The notes under the pieces were generated by a model. The model had not been told where the DNA came from. It searched no databases and saw nothing but the letters and a program-made list of their open reading frames with translations. A stretch of DNA of 64,000 bases. Source: Kribbella sp. VKM Ac-2569 (GTDB lineage: Bacteria > Actinomycetota > Actinomycetes > Propionibacteriales > Kribbellaceae). Every line of letters starts with the position of its first letter. Position 1 is the stretch's first letter. The translations under genes and the position numbers were made by a program. The DNA lies in the NCBI RefSeq assembly GCF_004216905.1, contig NZ_SGXJ01000001.1, positions 1,922,001 to 1,986,000 on the forward strand. The letters are read 5' to 3'. Positions 56,181 through 64,000 of this stretch are shown one piece after another.

Positions 56181-57472
56181 TGGTCCTGACTGGCCGAGCC
56201 GGCATCCTGGCTGCAGCTGGAGTGGTGTTCGTCGCTCTGGTGATGCCGTCGTGGGCCGGTGTCGGTGTGGTCGTCGCTGCGGTGCTGGTGGTGTGTCTGG
56301 TCGACATTCTGCTGGCTGGGTCGCCGCGTCGGCTGCAGTTCAGTCGGGAAGGCGACAACGCCGTACGGCTCGGTGAGCAGGCCGTGGTGAACCTGCTGAT
56401 CACCAACCCGGGACGGCGAGTGCGCGGGTTGCTGCGGGACGCGTGGCCGCCGTCTGCCGGCGTACTGGATCCACCGCACAAGCTGGACCTGCCGTCGGGC
56501 GAGCGGCGTCGGCTGACCACACACCTGGTCCCGACGCGCAGGGGCGACCGGCACGCGTTCCGGGTGACTGTGCGGTCCATTGGCCCGTTGGGGTTCGCCG
56601 GGCGCCAGGGGTCGCATCAGGTCGCCTGGACGGTGCGGGCGCTGCCGCCGTTCAAGAGCCGGAAGCACCTCCCATCGCGGCTCGCGCGGTTGAGGGAGCT
56701 GGACGGACGTACGGCGTTGCTGGTGCGCGGGCAGGGCACGGAGTTCGACTCGCTGCGGGACTACGTGCCCGGTGACGACGTACGGAGCATCGACTGGCGG
56801 GCCACGGCGCGGCGCGGGAACGTCGTACTGCGGACCTGGCGGCCGGAGCGGGACCGGCAGGTCGTGATCGTGATCGACTCCGGACGGCTGTCCGCGGGCC
56901 GCGTCGGCGACGCACCACGGCTGGACCACGCGATGGACGCGGCGCTGCTGCTGGCCGCACTGGCCACTCGCGCCGGGGACCGGGTCTCCTTGCTGGCTTG
57001 CGATTCCGCAGTACGGGCTGACGTACGGCGTCCGGCGCCGCAAGACGTGCTGCCGTCCTTCGTGAATGCTCTGGCGAACGTCGAGGCCGAACTCGTGCAG
57101 ACCGACTTCCGCATCGTCGTGTCACAGGTGCTGGAGCGGTTGGGTCAACGCTCCCTCGTCGTGCTCCTCACGGGCCTCGACCCGGCGGTGATCGAGGAAT
57201 CCCTGCTCCCCGTCATCGGCCCGCTGCTGCGACGTCACGTCGTACTGCTGGCGTCCGTGGCCGACCCGCGACTCACCGAGCTCGAAGCCACCCGGGGCGA
57301 CCTACTGGACGTGTACGGCGCTGCCTCGGCCGCTCGCACCCGCCTGGACCGGGACCGCCTGACCGCCACTCTCACCCGAGCCGGCGCCACCGTCGTCGAC
57401 GAAACCCCGGACCACATCGCCCCCGCGCTCGCGGACACCTACCTCGCGTTGAAGAAGGCCGGCCGTCTCTAG
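56180..57472 (+). CDS. DUF58-domain protein (VWA-like partner of MoxR)
   Basis: A 430-residue protein with two membrane helices in the first 50 residues and a DUF58 domain with the hallmark DDVRSIDWRATARRGNVVLR (about 195-215) and a VWA-like region containing VIVIDSGRLSAG. Starts at the last base of the moxR stop. It ends with a stop codon that overlaps the stop of the converging phosphotransferase gene. Confidence 0.9.
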   Translation: MVLTGRAGILAAAGVVFVALVMPSWAGVGVVVAAVLVVCLVDILLAGSPRRLQFSREGDNAVRLGEQAVVNLLITNPGRRVRGLLRDAWPPSAGVLDPPHKLDLPSGERRRLTTHLVPTRRGDRHAFRVTVRSIGPLGFAGRQGSHQVAWTVRALPPFKSRKHLPSRLARLRELDGRTALLVRGQGTEFDSLRDYVPGDDVRSIDWRATARRGNVVLRTWRPERDRQVVIVIDSGRLSAGRVGDAPRLDHAMDAALLLAALATRAGDRVSLLACDSAVRADVRRPAPQDVLPSFVNALANVEAELVQTDFRIVVSQVLERLGQRSLVVLLTGLDPAVIEESLLPVIGPLLRRHVVLLASVADPRLTELEATRGDLLDVYGAASAARTRLDRDRLTATLTRAGATVVDETPDHIAPALADTYLALKKAGRL

Positions 57473-58164
57473 GCCAGTGCCGCCTCGAAGATGTGGCGGT
57501 TGGCGGTTGTGAAGGCGTGCTCGCGGTGGGACCAGGCGATGCGCTCGGCGGCTTCCGGACAGGGTCTCTGGGTCCAGAAGTCGACGTTCTGGAGCAGGCG
57601 GGACAGGACGGCCGGGATCAGGCCGGGGCGATCTGTCGCGGGCAGGTCGTAGCCGTCGGCCAGGACGCGGACCTGGTCGGCCTGGCGGGCGGGGTCGTTG
57701 TGTTTGGACGCGATGCACCAGGTCCAGGCGGCGTACCCGAGGTCTTCCAGGGGATCGCCCGGGGCGGCCAGGTCGAAGTCGATCATGGCGGCCGGGAGGC
57801 CGTCGGTGAAGACGAAGTTGGTGGGTGCGGGGTCGTGGTGGCAGACGACCTGTTGGCCGACGGCCAGGTGACTGTCGCGGGTGGCGTCGTGGAAGGTGCG
57901 GAGCAGTGCACCGGCGGCGGCGATTTGTTGGTCGGACCAGCGTTCGTATCTGGGTGGAACCCAACCCTGCAGGTACGTGAGGATGTCACGGCCGGTCTCG
58001 TCCTGGCCCAGGTACTTCGGGGCGGCGGTGAAGCCCCGCTCGTCCAGGAGTCGCAGGAGGTTCGCGGTGAACGCGGAACTGTCCGACCCGGGGCGGCGTA
58101 CCGTGTCGGCGACACGGACCACCCCGGGCGTCATACGGCCCCCGATGAGCGGCTGCTCGATCAC
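57469..58164 (-). CDS. Phosphotransferase of the APH/choline kinase fold
   Basis: A 231-residue kinase-fold protein. The catalytic loop is VVCHHDPAPTNFVFTDG (HxDxxxxN) and the metal site AAMIDFDLAAPGDPLEDLGY (DxD). The N-terminal part is short (MTPGVVRVADTVRRP), with SSAFTANLLRLLDERGF. The GTG at 58164 overlaps the stop of the SRPBCC-VOC gene by 4 bp, so it is coupled to it. Substrate unknown. Confidence 0.85.
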   Translation of the reverse strand: MIEQPLIGGRMTPGVVRVADTVRRPGSDSSAFTANLLRLLDERGFTAAPKYLGQDETGRDILTYLQGWVPPRYERWSDQQIAAAGALLRTFHDATRDSHLAVGQQVVCHHDPAPTNFVFTDGLPAAMIDFDLAAPGDPLEDLGYAAWTWCIASKHNDPARQADQVRVLADGYDLPATDRPGLIPAVLSRLLQNVDFWTQRPCPEAAERIAWSHREHAFTTANRHIFEAALA

Positions 58165-58964
58165 GCCATCGTGGGACGGGCCTGGGCGAACGTCCACTGA
58201 TGGCCCTCCAGGTCCTCGACTTCGTAGCAACGGTACCCGTGCTGGTGGATGTCCGAGAGGATCTTCGCGCCGTTCTCCTGACTGTGCGCGAAATGGGCGT
58301 CGAGATCGTCGACGTACACCCAGACGCTGTGGTCCAGCTGCGCGGTGCGCTTCTCCGTGAGCTTGAAGAGCAGGATCGCGCGGGTGCCGACCTGCAGTTC
58401 GATCCAGGACGGGTCTGTGCCCTCGGCCGGGATCTTGTCCCACGAGTCCAGGCCGAAGATCGTGTGCAACCAGCGGGCCGCGGCGGCGGGATCCTCGTAG
58501 TACAAGGCGATCGCGAGCCGGTCCAGCTCGCGCGGTGTCCGTGACGCGTGATCGCGCCGTTCGACCCAGGCCGGGAGCCAGTGGATGACGTTCGGCCAGA
58601 AGTAGAAGGCCTTCTCGCCACCGGGGACGAGCGACTGTACGACGGTCACCCGAGTGCCGCCGTCGTACGCCTCGAAGTCGATGCGGGTCTCGGTGTCGTC
58701 GACCGAACTGCGATAGGCGAACAGCGCGCCCGGCGTCCAGTCGGTGATCGTGCCGAGCTCGAGGACGTCGTCGGGCGGTGAGTACACCTCGAGGATGCGG
58801 CCGCCGACGCCGGGCTCGATCTGCATCGCGGTGGCGCGGGCGGCGTCGAAGAAGTTGATCGGGCCGCGCACCCACCACAGGTCGATCTCCTCGGTGAAGA
58901 TCTCGAACGCAGTCGCCGGATCAACGCCAACCTCGACCGATGCGGTCGCGGACGGTTCAGTCAT
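58161..58964 (-). CDS. SRPBCC-VOC fusion protein
   Basis: A 267-residue two-domain protein. Residues 1 to about 150 are an AHSA1/SRPBCC ligand-binding domain (SATASVEVGVDPATAFEIF, then GTRVTVVQSLVPGG); residues about 158-267 are a VOC domain (LAIALYYEDPAAAARWLHT, then WVYVDDLDAHFAH and CYEVEDLEGHQWTFAQARP). The ATG at 58964 is used since MTEPSATASVEV matches the domain start. It overlaps the ArsR gene by 8 bp. ArsR/SRPBCC pairs are common in actinobacteria, where the SRPBCC protein is the regulator's target. Confidence 0.85.
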   Translation of the reverse strand: MTEPSATASVEVGVDPATAFEIFTEEIDLWWVRGPINFFDAARATAMQIEPGVGGRILEVYSPPDDVLELGTITDWTPGALFAYRSSVDDTETRIDFEAYDGGTRVTVVQSLVPGGEKAFYFWPNVIHWLPAWVERRDHASRTPRELDRLAIALYYEDPAAAARWLHTIFGLDSWDKIPAEGTDPSWIELQVGTRAILLFKLTEKRTAQLDHSVWVYVDDLDAHFAHSQENGAKILSDIHQHGYRCYEVEDLEGHQWTFAQARPTMA

Positions 58965-59298
58965 CGGACTTCCCTTTCTGCTCGACGTGGCGTTTGAAGG
59001 AGCCCAGTTGGTCACGCCAGTGCGCCTGGACCTGGTCGAGCCAGGCCTGGACTGCGACGACGGGCTCGGGGTTGAGGCGGAAGACGCGGACCCGGGCGTC
59101 GTCCGGGACGCGCTCGTCGGCGACCAGTCCGGCCTCGAGCAGGATCCGCAGGTGCCGGCTCATCGCGGGCGACGACGCCCCGGTCGCCGCGGCCAGCTGA
59201 CCGGCCCGCTGCGGTCCTTCGCCCAGCAGTTGCACAACCTGCCGCCGCGTCGGATCAGCCAGCACCTCGAAGAACCGATCCACCTGATGTTCCGCCAT
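58957..59298 (-). CDS. ArsR-family transcriptional repressor
   Basis: A 113-residue winged-helix repressor (DPTRRQVVQLLGEGPQRAGQ, then ASSPAMSRHLRILLEAGLV). No metal-binding Cys pair is seen, so it is not a metal sensor of the classic kind. Its start is 5 bp downstream of an inverted repeat that also overlaps its promoter, so it should repress itself and the coupled SRPBCC-VOC and phosphotransferase genes. Confidence 0.93.
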   Translation of the reverse strand: MAEHQVDRFFEVLADPTRRQVVQLLGEGPQRAGQLAAATGASSPAMSRHLRILLEAGLVADERVPDDARVRVFRLNPEPVVAVQAWLDQVQAHWRDQLGSFKRHVEQKGKSDD

Positions 59299-59302
59299 GC
59301 CG

Positions 59303-59334
59303 CAATAGTTCTACCATTTGTTAACTATTGTCAA
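59303..59334 (-). promoter_or_regulatory. ArsR operator and promoter
   Basis: CAATAGTT (59303-59310) and AACTATTG (59323-59330) are perfect 8-bp arms with a 12-bp spacer. On the minus strand a consensus -35 TTGACA occupies 59334-59329, so a bound repressor would cover the promoter. Confidence 0.7.
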
Positions 59335-59371
59335 GCGGTGGAAGAATCCGTCGGCTGCTTGGATTGGAGGC

Positions 59372-59623
59372 ATGAGTGAGAGAGATGTCGAGAAGGACTA
59401 CTCGGTCGCCGACTTCGCAGCCAAGCTGCGGCGGCTCGCGGACGCGCTGGAGTCGGGCAAGCCGTTCCGGATCCAGGTCGCGGGCGAGCGGTTCACGGTG
59501 CCGAAGAACGCGCGGATCAGCGTCGAGCACGAGCGCGGTGCGGACGAGGAGGAGGTCGAGTTCCAGTTGAAGTGGGCGCTCGCCGACGCGGACCAGGAGC
59601 CCGAGAACGACGACGAGGTCTGA
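59372..59623 (+). CDS. Amphi-Trp-domain protein
   Basis: An 83-residue protein with the amphi-Trp domain: DYSVADFAAKLRRLADALES, then IQVAGERFTVPKNA, ending VEFQLKWALAD. The family is short, alpha-beta, of unknown function and common in actinobacteria and archaea. The ATG at 59372 follows a GGAGG element. Its C-terminus is acidic (ADQEPENDDEV-type). Confidence 0.85.
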   Translation: MSERDVEKDYSVADFAAKLRRLADALESGKPFRIQVAGERFTVPKNARISVEHERGADEEEVEFQLKWALADADQEPENDDEV

Positions 59624-59629
59624 GCCGGA

Positions 59630-60565
59630 TCAGGTCGTGGCCAGATAGCACGCGACCTGAGCAGCCGTGCCTGCGGGCAGGATCTGCAAGGGTTGCGTGC
59701 TGCACTCCGGTTTTCCCTCGCCGGCGGCGACGAGTTGGCAGCGGGGGTGGAAGCGGCAGCCGGCGGGGATACGGGTCGGGTCCGGGGGTTCGCCGGTGAG
59801 GACAATGCGGTTCGGGGACTCGGGGAGAACGCTCAGCAGCGCTTGCGTATAAGGGTGTTGAGGGTTCTTCAGCACGTCCCCGGTGGGCCCGGACTCGACG
59901 ATGCGGCCGAGGTACATGACGGCGACCCGGTCGGCGATGTTCCAGGCCAGGCCGAGGTCGTGGGTGACGACGAGCGCGGACAGCCCGAGGTCGTCGCGCA
60001 GCCGGAGCAGGAGCGAGAGGATCTCGCCACGGACCGAGGCGTCGAGGGACGCGACGGGTTCGTCGGCGATCAGCACCTTGGGGTCGAGCGCCAGCGCGCC
60101 GGCGATCACGACGCGCTGGCGCTGGCCGCCGCTCAGCTCGTGCGGAAAACGCTGGAAGAAGCGTTCCGGCGGTCGCAGGCCGGCCCGCGCGAGGGCGTCG
60201 GCCACCACGGCCTCCTCGTCGGGCAGGCCGTGGATCCGAGGGCCCTCGGCAACCGCCTCATAGACGGTATGGCGAGGGTTCAGTGATCCCATCGGGTCCT
60301 GCAGCACCAGTTGGACCTCGCGGCGGAAGGCCCGCAGCGCGCGGCCGGAGTAGCTCAGCGGCGTTCCGTCGTACGAGATCCTGCCTGACGTGGGACGCTC
60401 CAGCCCGAGGAGCGTGCGCGCGAGCGTGGTCTTGCCGCAGCCGGACTCACCGACCAGCGCGACGATCTCGCCGGCGCCGACGGACAGGTTGACGCCGTCG
60501 ACGGCCCGCGCCCGGCGGCCGCCGCGGCCGGAGAACTCGACGTGCAGCTCAGTTGCCTCTAGCAA
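59630..60565 (-). CDS. Oligopeptide ABC transporter ATP-binding protein (DppF/OppF type)
   Basis: A 311-residue ATPase. Walker A GESGCGKTTLARTL, signature SGGQRQRVVIAGAL, Walker B KVLIADEPVASLD; the C-terminal oligopeptide domain has PAGCRFHPRC with Cys for the family's Fe-S-like site. It is the last gene of the peptide operon, 3 bp after the DppD-type gene. Confidence 0.93.
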   Translation of the reverse strand: MLEATELHVEFSGRGGRRARAVDGVNLSVGAGEIVALVGESGCGKTTLARTLLGLERPTSGRISYDGTPLSYSGRALRAFRREVQLVLQDPMGSLNPRHTVYEAVAEGPRIHGLPDEEAVVADALARAGLRPPERFFQRFPHELSGGQRQRVVIAGALALDPKVLIADEPVASLDASVRGEILSLLLRLRDDLGLSALVVTHDLGLAWNIADRVAVMYLGRIVESGPTGDVLKNPQHPYTQALLSVLPESPNRIVLTGEPPDPTRIPAGCRFHPRCQLVAAGEGKPECSTQPLQILPAGTAAQVACYLATT

Positions 60566-60568
60566 GAG

Positions 60569-61513
60569 TCACTCCCCTACCAGGACGCAGGCGGCGGTCC
60601 GGTCGGCGCCGGACGCCCGCAGTTGTACGTCGGACGTCGCACAGGACTCGAGTGCGACCGGACAGCGAGGGTGGAATGCACAACCACCCGGCAACTGCTG
60701 TGGATCCGGCGGATCGCCGGCCAGCCCGCGCGGGGCGAGGCGCGACGCGGGATCGCCGACGGTCGGGAACGCGGCCGCCAACGCTTGGCTGTACGGGTGC
60801 CGGAACTCCCCGGACGAAGGGCCGACCTCGACCAGCCGCCCGGCGTACATCACCGCCAGCCGATCGCACACGTCCGCGAGCACCGAGAGGTCGTGCGAGA
60901 TCATCAGCAGCGAGATGCCGTGGTCCGCGATCAACTTGCGGATCAGGGTCAGGACCTGCGCCTGCACCATCAGGTCGAGCGCGGTCGTCGGCTCGTCGGC
61001 GATGATCAACTGCGGCTCGCACGCCAGCGCCATGGCGATCATCACTCGTTGCCGTTGGCCACCACTCAGCTCATGCGGGTAGCTCCGTGCGCGCCAGGCC
61101 GGTAGCCCGACCTGTGCCAGTAATTCTCGTACCCGCTTGGACGCGTCCGCGCCCGACGCCTGCCGATGGACGAGCAGCGGTTCCGCGATCTGGTCGCCGA
61201 TCCGCTGCACCGGGTTCAGCCCGTGTTGCGCGCCCTGGAACACGATCGACGCCGACGACCACCGGACAGCCCGCAGCCGACCCCATTTCATCGCCAGCAC
61301 GTCCTCGCCGTCGAGCATCACCCGCCCACCGACCACGGCGGAGCGCGGCAGCAGCCGGAGCAGCGCGAGCGCGACCGAGGACTTCCCCGATCCCGACTCC
61401 CCCGCCAGCCCGAGCGCCTCGCCGGCCGCCAGCTCCAGCGAAACTCCCCGTACGGCGGGCACGTCGGACGACTCGAGCCGGTACGTCACGGACAACTCAT
61501 CGAGCTCAAGCAT
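60569..61513 (-). CDS. Oligopeptide ABC transporter ATP-binding protein (DppD/OppD type)
   Basis: A 314-residue ATPase from the ATG at 61513 (MLELDELSVTYRLE). Walker A GESGSGKSSVALALL, signature SGGQRQRVMIAMAL, Walker B LIIADEPTTALD, and the C-terminal PGGCAFHPRC oligopeptide domain. It overlaps the permease gene by 8 bp and pairs with the next ATPase. Confidence 0.93.
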   Translation of the reverse strand: MLELDELSVTYRLESSDVPAVRGVSLELAAGEALGLAGESGSGKSSVALALLRLLPRSAVVGGRVMLDGEDVLAMKWGRLRAVRWSSASIVFQGAQHGLNPVQRIGDQIAEPLLVHRQASGADASKRVRELLAQVGLPAWRARSYPHELSGGQRQRVMIAMALACEPQLIIADEPTTALDLMVQAQVLTLIRKLIADHGISLLMISHDLSVLADVCDRLAVMYAGRLVEVGPSSGEFRHPYSQALAAAFPTVGDPASRLAPRGLAGDPPDPQQLPGGCAFHPRCPVALESCATSDVQLRASGADRTAACVLVGE

Positions 61514-62393
61514 GGGCACGCGTCCGCAGCCGGGGATTGAGCACAGTCTCCAAAGCCCTTCCACACAAGGTGAACGCCATCACCACAGTCACGATGCACA
61601 GACCGGGCACGAGGATGTACCACCACGCACCGGCCGTCGCCGCACCCCAGTCGTACGAGCCACGCAGCATCGTTCCCCACGAGGTCTTGTTCGCACTCAC
61701 GCCGAGGAACGCCAGCGTCGACTCGGTGACAATCGCACTCGCCACCTCCAGCGTCGTACTTGCCAACAGCAACGGTGCGACGTTCGGCAGCACGTGCCGC
61801 GTCGTGATGTGCCAGTGGCCGGCGCCGAGCGCCAAAGAGCGTTCGATGTACGGGCGGGCCTCGACGGCCAACGTTTGCGCACGGATCAGCCGCGCAGTCG
61901 AAGGCCAGGATGTCACGCCGATCGCGACGATGATCGTCGCGGTGGAACCGCCGAGGATCGCCGCGAGTACGAGCGCGGTGACCAGAGACGGGAGGACCAG
62001 GAACCAGTCGGTCACGCGCAGGATGACCGCACCGATCCGGCCGCGGAAATGCCCGGCCGCGATCCCGAGCACTGTCCCGATCACCATGCTGAGCAGTGCC
62101 GCGAGGAAACCGATCAGCAGCGAGGTCCGGGATCCCCACCAGATCATCAGCAACACCGACCGCCCGGACTCGTCCGTGCCCAACGGATCGTCGAGACTCG
62201 GCGGCGCCATCTTCGCCCCGGTACCGCTCACCACGTTCGTCACGCTGGCGTCGATGAAGAGCGGCGCTAGCAGTGCTAGCACTACGGCAACGGCGAGAAT
62301 CACCAATCCCACGACACCGGCTCGATGCGTGCGGAAATCCGCCCAGAACCTTCCGATGGCACGCCGTCGTCGTACCCAGGTCACGTTGCTCAT
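61506..62393 (-). CDS. Oligopeptide ABC transporter permease (DppC type)
   Basis: A 295-residue inner-membrane permease with about six helices, the N-terminal DppC-type anchor (IGRFWADFRTHRAGVVGLVI), and PLGTDESGRSVLLMIWWGSR. The ATG at 62393 overlaps the DppB stop (ATGA). It forms the peptide channel with DppB. Confidence 0.93.
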   Translation of the reverse strand: MSNVTWVRRRRAIGRFWADFRTHRAGVVGLVILAVAVVLALLAPLFIDASVTNVVSGTGAKMAPPSLDDPLGTDESGRSVLLMIWWGSRTSLLIGFLAALLSMVIGTVLGIAAGHFRGRIGAVILRVTDWFLVLPSLVTALVLAAILGGSTATIIVAIGVTSWPSTARLIRAQTLAVEARPYIERSLALGAGHWHITTRHVLPNVAPLLLASTTLEVASAIVTESTLAFLGVSANKTSWGTMLRGSYDWGAATAGAWWYILVPGLCIVTVVMAFTLCGRALETVLNPRLRTRAHA

Positions 62394-63412
62394 GCGGACC
62401 TCACTCGCGGATCCAGCAGGTGGTAAACCACGTCCGCCAGCGTGTTCATCAGGATCACCGACACCGTGATCAGCAGGAACGTCCCCTGCATCAACGTGAA
62501 GTCCGGCACCCGGATCGCCTCGTAGAACAGCTGCCCGAGCCCCGGCCAGCTGAAGATCGCCTCGACCGTCACGGCGCCCCCGACCACGAACCCGATCCGC
62601 ATGAACACCAACGTCACGGTCGGCAGCAGCGCGTTCGGTACGGCGTGTTTCCGCCGTATGTCGTCGTCGCGCAAGCCCTTCGCCCGCGCGGTCGTGATGT
62701 AGTCCTGCCCGACCTCGTCGATCACCGACGACCGCATCACCAGCAGGTACTGCGCGTAGACGACCGCGACCAGCGTCAAGCACGGCAGCACCATGTGCTG
62801 CCCGACGTCCAGTACGCCGGCGAACCCGTCCGGCTTGTCGACGCTCGAGCTCCCGCGGGTCGGGAAGATCCCCGGAATCGGGCCGATTCCGGCCGCGAAC
62901 ACCATCAACAGCAACAGCCCGAGCCAGAACGTCGGCACCGACCACAGCACCAGCGAGATGGCGGTCGACACCTTGTCGAACTTGCTGCCGGGCTTCCAGC
63001 CGGCCCGCGCTCCCTGCCAGAGACCGAGGCTCACCGCGAGCACCAACGCCGTACCGGTGAGCAGCAACGTCGACCCGATCCGCTCGCCGATCAGGTCGAG
63101 GACCGGCCGCTTGTACTCGTACGACGTCCCGAGGTCGAACCGCAGCGTCCGACCCACGAAATGCAGGAACTGCTCGGGAATCGACTTGTCCAGCCCGAGC
63201 CGCGCACGCTCCAGGTCCAACTGCTCCGGCGTCATGTTCCGGCCCTGCGCGAGCGCCCGGACCGGATCTCCCGGCAGCAACCGGAACAGGAAGAACGTCG
63301 CGACGATCACCATCGCGATGCTGAGCAACGCCCCGCCCGCCTTGGTCGCCCCGTACCGCAGCAACCCATGACGGACCGGCGTCTGCTCAAGCTCTTCTAC
63401 AGCGGTCGTCAT
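62390..63412 (-). CDS. Oligopeptide ABC transporter permease (DppB type)
   Basis: A 340-residue inner-membrane permease with about six helices: FFLFRLLPGDPVRALAQGR is the typical opening, and IDEVGQDYITTARAKGLRDD the EAA-type loop. The ATG at 63412 overlaps the stop of the upstream binding-protein gene by 4 bp. Confidence 0.93.
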   Translation of the reverse strand: MTTAVEELEQTPVRHGLLRYGATKAGGALLSIAMVIVATFFLFRLLPGDPVRALAQGRNMTPEQLDLERARLGLDKSIPEQFLHFVGRTLRFDLGTSYEYKRPVLDLIGERIGSTLLLTGTALVLAVSLGLWQGARAGWKPGSKFDKVSTAISLVLWSVPTFWLGLLLLMVFAAGIGPIPGIFPTRGSSSVDKPDGFAGVLDVGQHMVLPCLTLVAVVYAQYLLVMRSSVIDEVGQDYITTARAKGLRDDDIRRKHAVPNALLPTVTLVFMRIGFVVGGAVTVEAIFSWPGLGQLFYEAIRVPDFTLMQGTFLLITVSVILMNTLADVVYHLLDPRVRSA

Positions 63413-64000
63413 TCGCGCTCGTCGGCCGCACCGCTGCGGCGTCGCAGTACGAAGAAGCCGGCGAGTGCGAGTACGACGACACCGCCCGCGACGCCCGCGA
63501 TCACGCCGGCGTTCGACCCACCTCCGTCGGCCGACGCGCCGTCCTTCGACACCGCCTCGAGCGTGTAGAACGGCCAGTACCCGGAACCGCCGTACAGCAG
63601 GCCCTTGTCCTCCGGGATCGGCGTGATGCTGGCGATCCGGTCCTTGCGGTAGCCCTCGAGGTCGTTCGGGTAGTAGAGCGCGATCACCGGAGCGTCGGTG
63701 TAGAGCCTTTCCTCCATTTTCTTGATCGTTTCCGCGCGCTTTCCGCGGTCGAGCTCTTTCTGCTGCTCGAGGTACAGGCTCTCGTATGTCGGGTCGCAGT
63801 AGAACGACTCGGTGCCGCCGCCGTCGCCGGACGCGGTCGGACGCCGGCTGCACAGGTGCGTGCCGAGCACCTCCTCCGGGTCCGGGTTCACCGACCAGCC
63901 GCTGATCGCGATGTCGAAGAGTGCCGTCGTACCGGTCTCCTCGCTGAACTTGCTGGAGTCCAGCCGCTTGGTGGTCAGCGTGACGCCGAGTTCCTTGAAC
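63409..64000 (-). CDS. Peptide ABC transporter substrate-binding protein, C-terminal part
   Basis: The reading frame runs off the right edge (start outside the window); about 196 residues are visible. The sequence ELGVTLTTKRLDSSKFSEE and DIAISGWSVNPDPEEVLGTH match family 5 (oligopeptide) binding proteins. The C-terminus has a Ser/Gly-rich linker, one hydrophobic helix (GVIAGVAGGVVVLALAGFFV) and a basic RRR tail, so it would be anchored in the membrane at its C-terminal end. Such an anchor is unusual for this family. Confidence 0.85.
   Translation of the reverse strand, partial: FKELGVTLTTKRLDSSKFSEETGTTALFDIAISGWSVNPDPEEVLGTHLCSRRPTASGDGGGTESFYCDPTYESLYLEQQKELDRGKRAETIKKMEERLYTDAPVIALYYPNDLEGYRKDRIASITPIPEDKGLLYGGSGYWPFYTLEAVSKDGASADGGGSNAGVIAGVAGGVVVLALAGFFVLRRRSGAADERE

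Noticed and set aside
57469..58878. 469-codon frame suggesting a fused phosphotransferase
   Set aside because: The first half reads the SRPBCC-VOC gene out of frame; the real start is the GTG at 58164.

Overview
The window is a chromosomal stretch of a high-GC actinobacterium. Gene content (mtrA-mtrB-lpqB, a ComF protein, long-form hpf, secA with SEC-C tail, an Rv3235-like protein, a BldC-like HTH protein, Ku) and the dense use of GTAC-containing codon pairs suggest a Kribbella-like member of the Propionibacteriales. That assignment is inference, not a database match. I saw no rRNA, tRNA, CRISPR array, prophage or insertion sequence; it reads as ordinary chromosome rich in small regulator/enzyme pairs.

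Layout. 1-3.1 kb: the end of a non-canonical Hsp70-family gene, an OmpA-like membrane partner, a DUF2505-like protein and a tiny zinc-ribbon protein. 3.1-9.4 kb: a kinase-fold remnant, a secreted lipase facing a TetR regulator across a 28-bp palindrome, an unrecognised propeller-like protein, pruA, and a TetR/SnoaL pair. 9.4-17.5 kb: a VOC protein, Ku, a DUF6912-like protein, a WS/DGAT-type acyltransferase, a cupredoxin lipoprotein with a polytopic partner, a GT87-like transferase coupled to a HAD hydrolase, and a DUF4097-like protein. 17.6-24 kb: a CpaE-like/SAF pair, a BldC-like HTH protein, a LysM protein, an Rv3235-like protein and a VanW protein. 24-26 kb: a cupin, an AraC regulator and a phosphotransferase.

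26.2-39.6 kb is the most coherent accessory block: two sugar ABC-transporter operons back to back. The leftward operon is lacI, binding protein, two permeases, a GH130-type phosphorylase and a Tat-exported six-hairpin-like protein. The rightward operon is a secreted GH114 endo-polygalactosaminidase, binding protein, two permeases, a PfkB kinase and a GH4 alpha-galactosidase. Two 14-16 bp LacI-type palindromes lie between them. Neither operon has its own ATPase, so both probably share a genome-encoded MsiK/UgpC-type ATPase. The enzyme set suggests uptake and breakdown of a galactosamine/galactose- and perhaps mannose-containing glycan.

39.5-57.5 kb holds a nitronate-monooxygenase-like flavoprotein and then the housekeeping block secA, a YcaQ-like DNA glycosylase gene with an apparent N-terminal frameshift, a trypsin-like protease, hpf, comF-like, lpqB, mtrB, mtrA. 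This is the gene order of Mycobacterium Rv3240c-Rv3246c with the glycosylase and protease inserted. Divergent from mtrA is a MoxR AAA/DUF58/DUF4129/DUF4350 cluster. 57.5-64 kb: a phosphotransferase, an SRPBCC-VOC fusion controlled by an ArsR repressor with a clear operator, an amphi-Trp protein, and an oligopeptide ABC operon (ATPases, permeases, start of the binding-protein gene) that runs off the right edge.

The least explained structures are a three-copy intergenic hairpin family (near 3.1, 20.0 and 40.7 kb), a 24-bp-arm inverted repeat between divergent genes at 45.3 kb, a perfect 10-bp tandem repeat beside the LysM promoter, and several enzymes with altered catalytic motifs.
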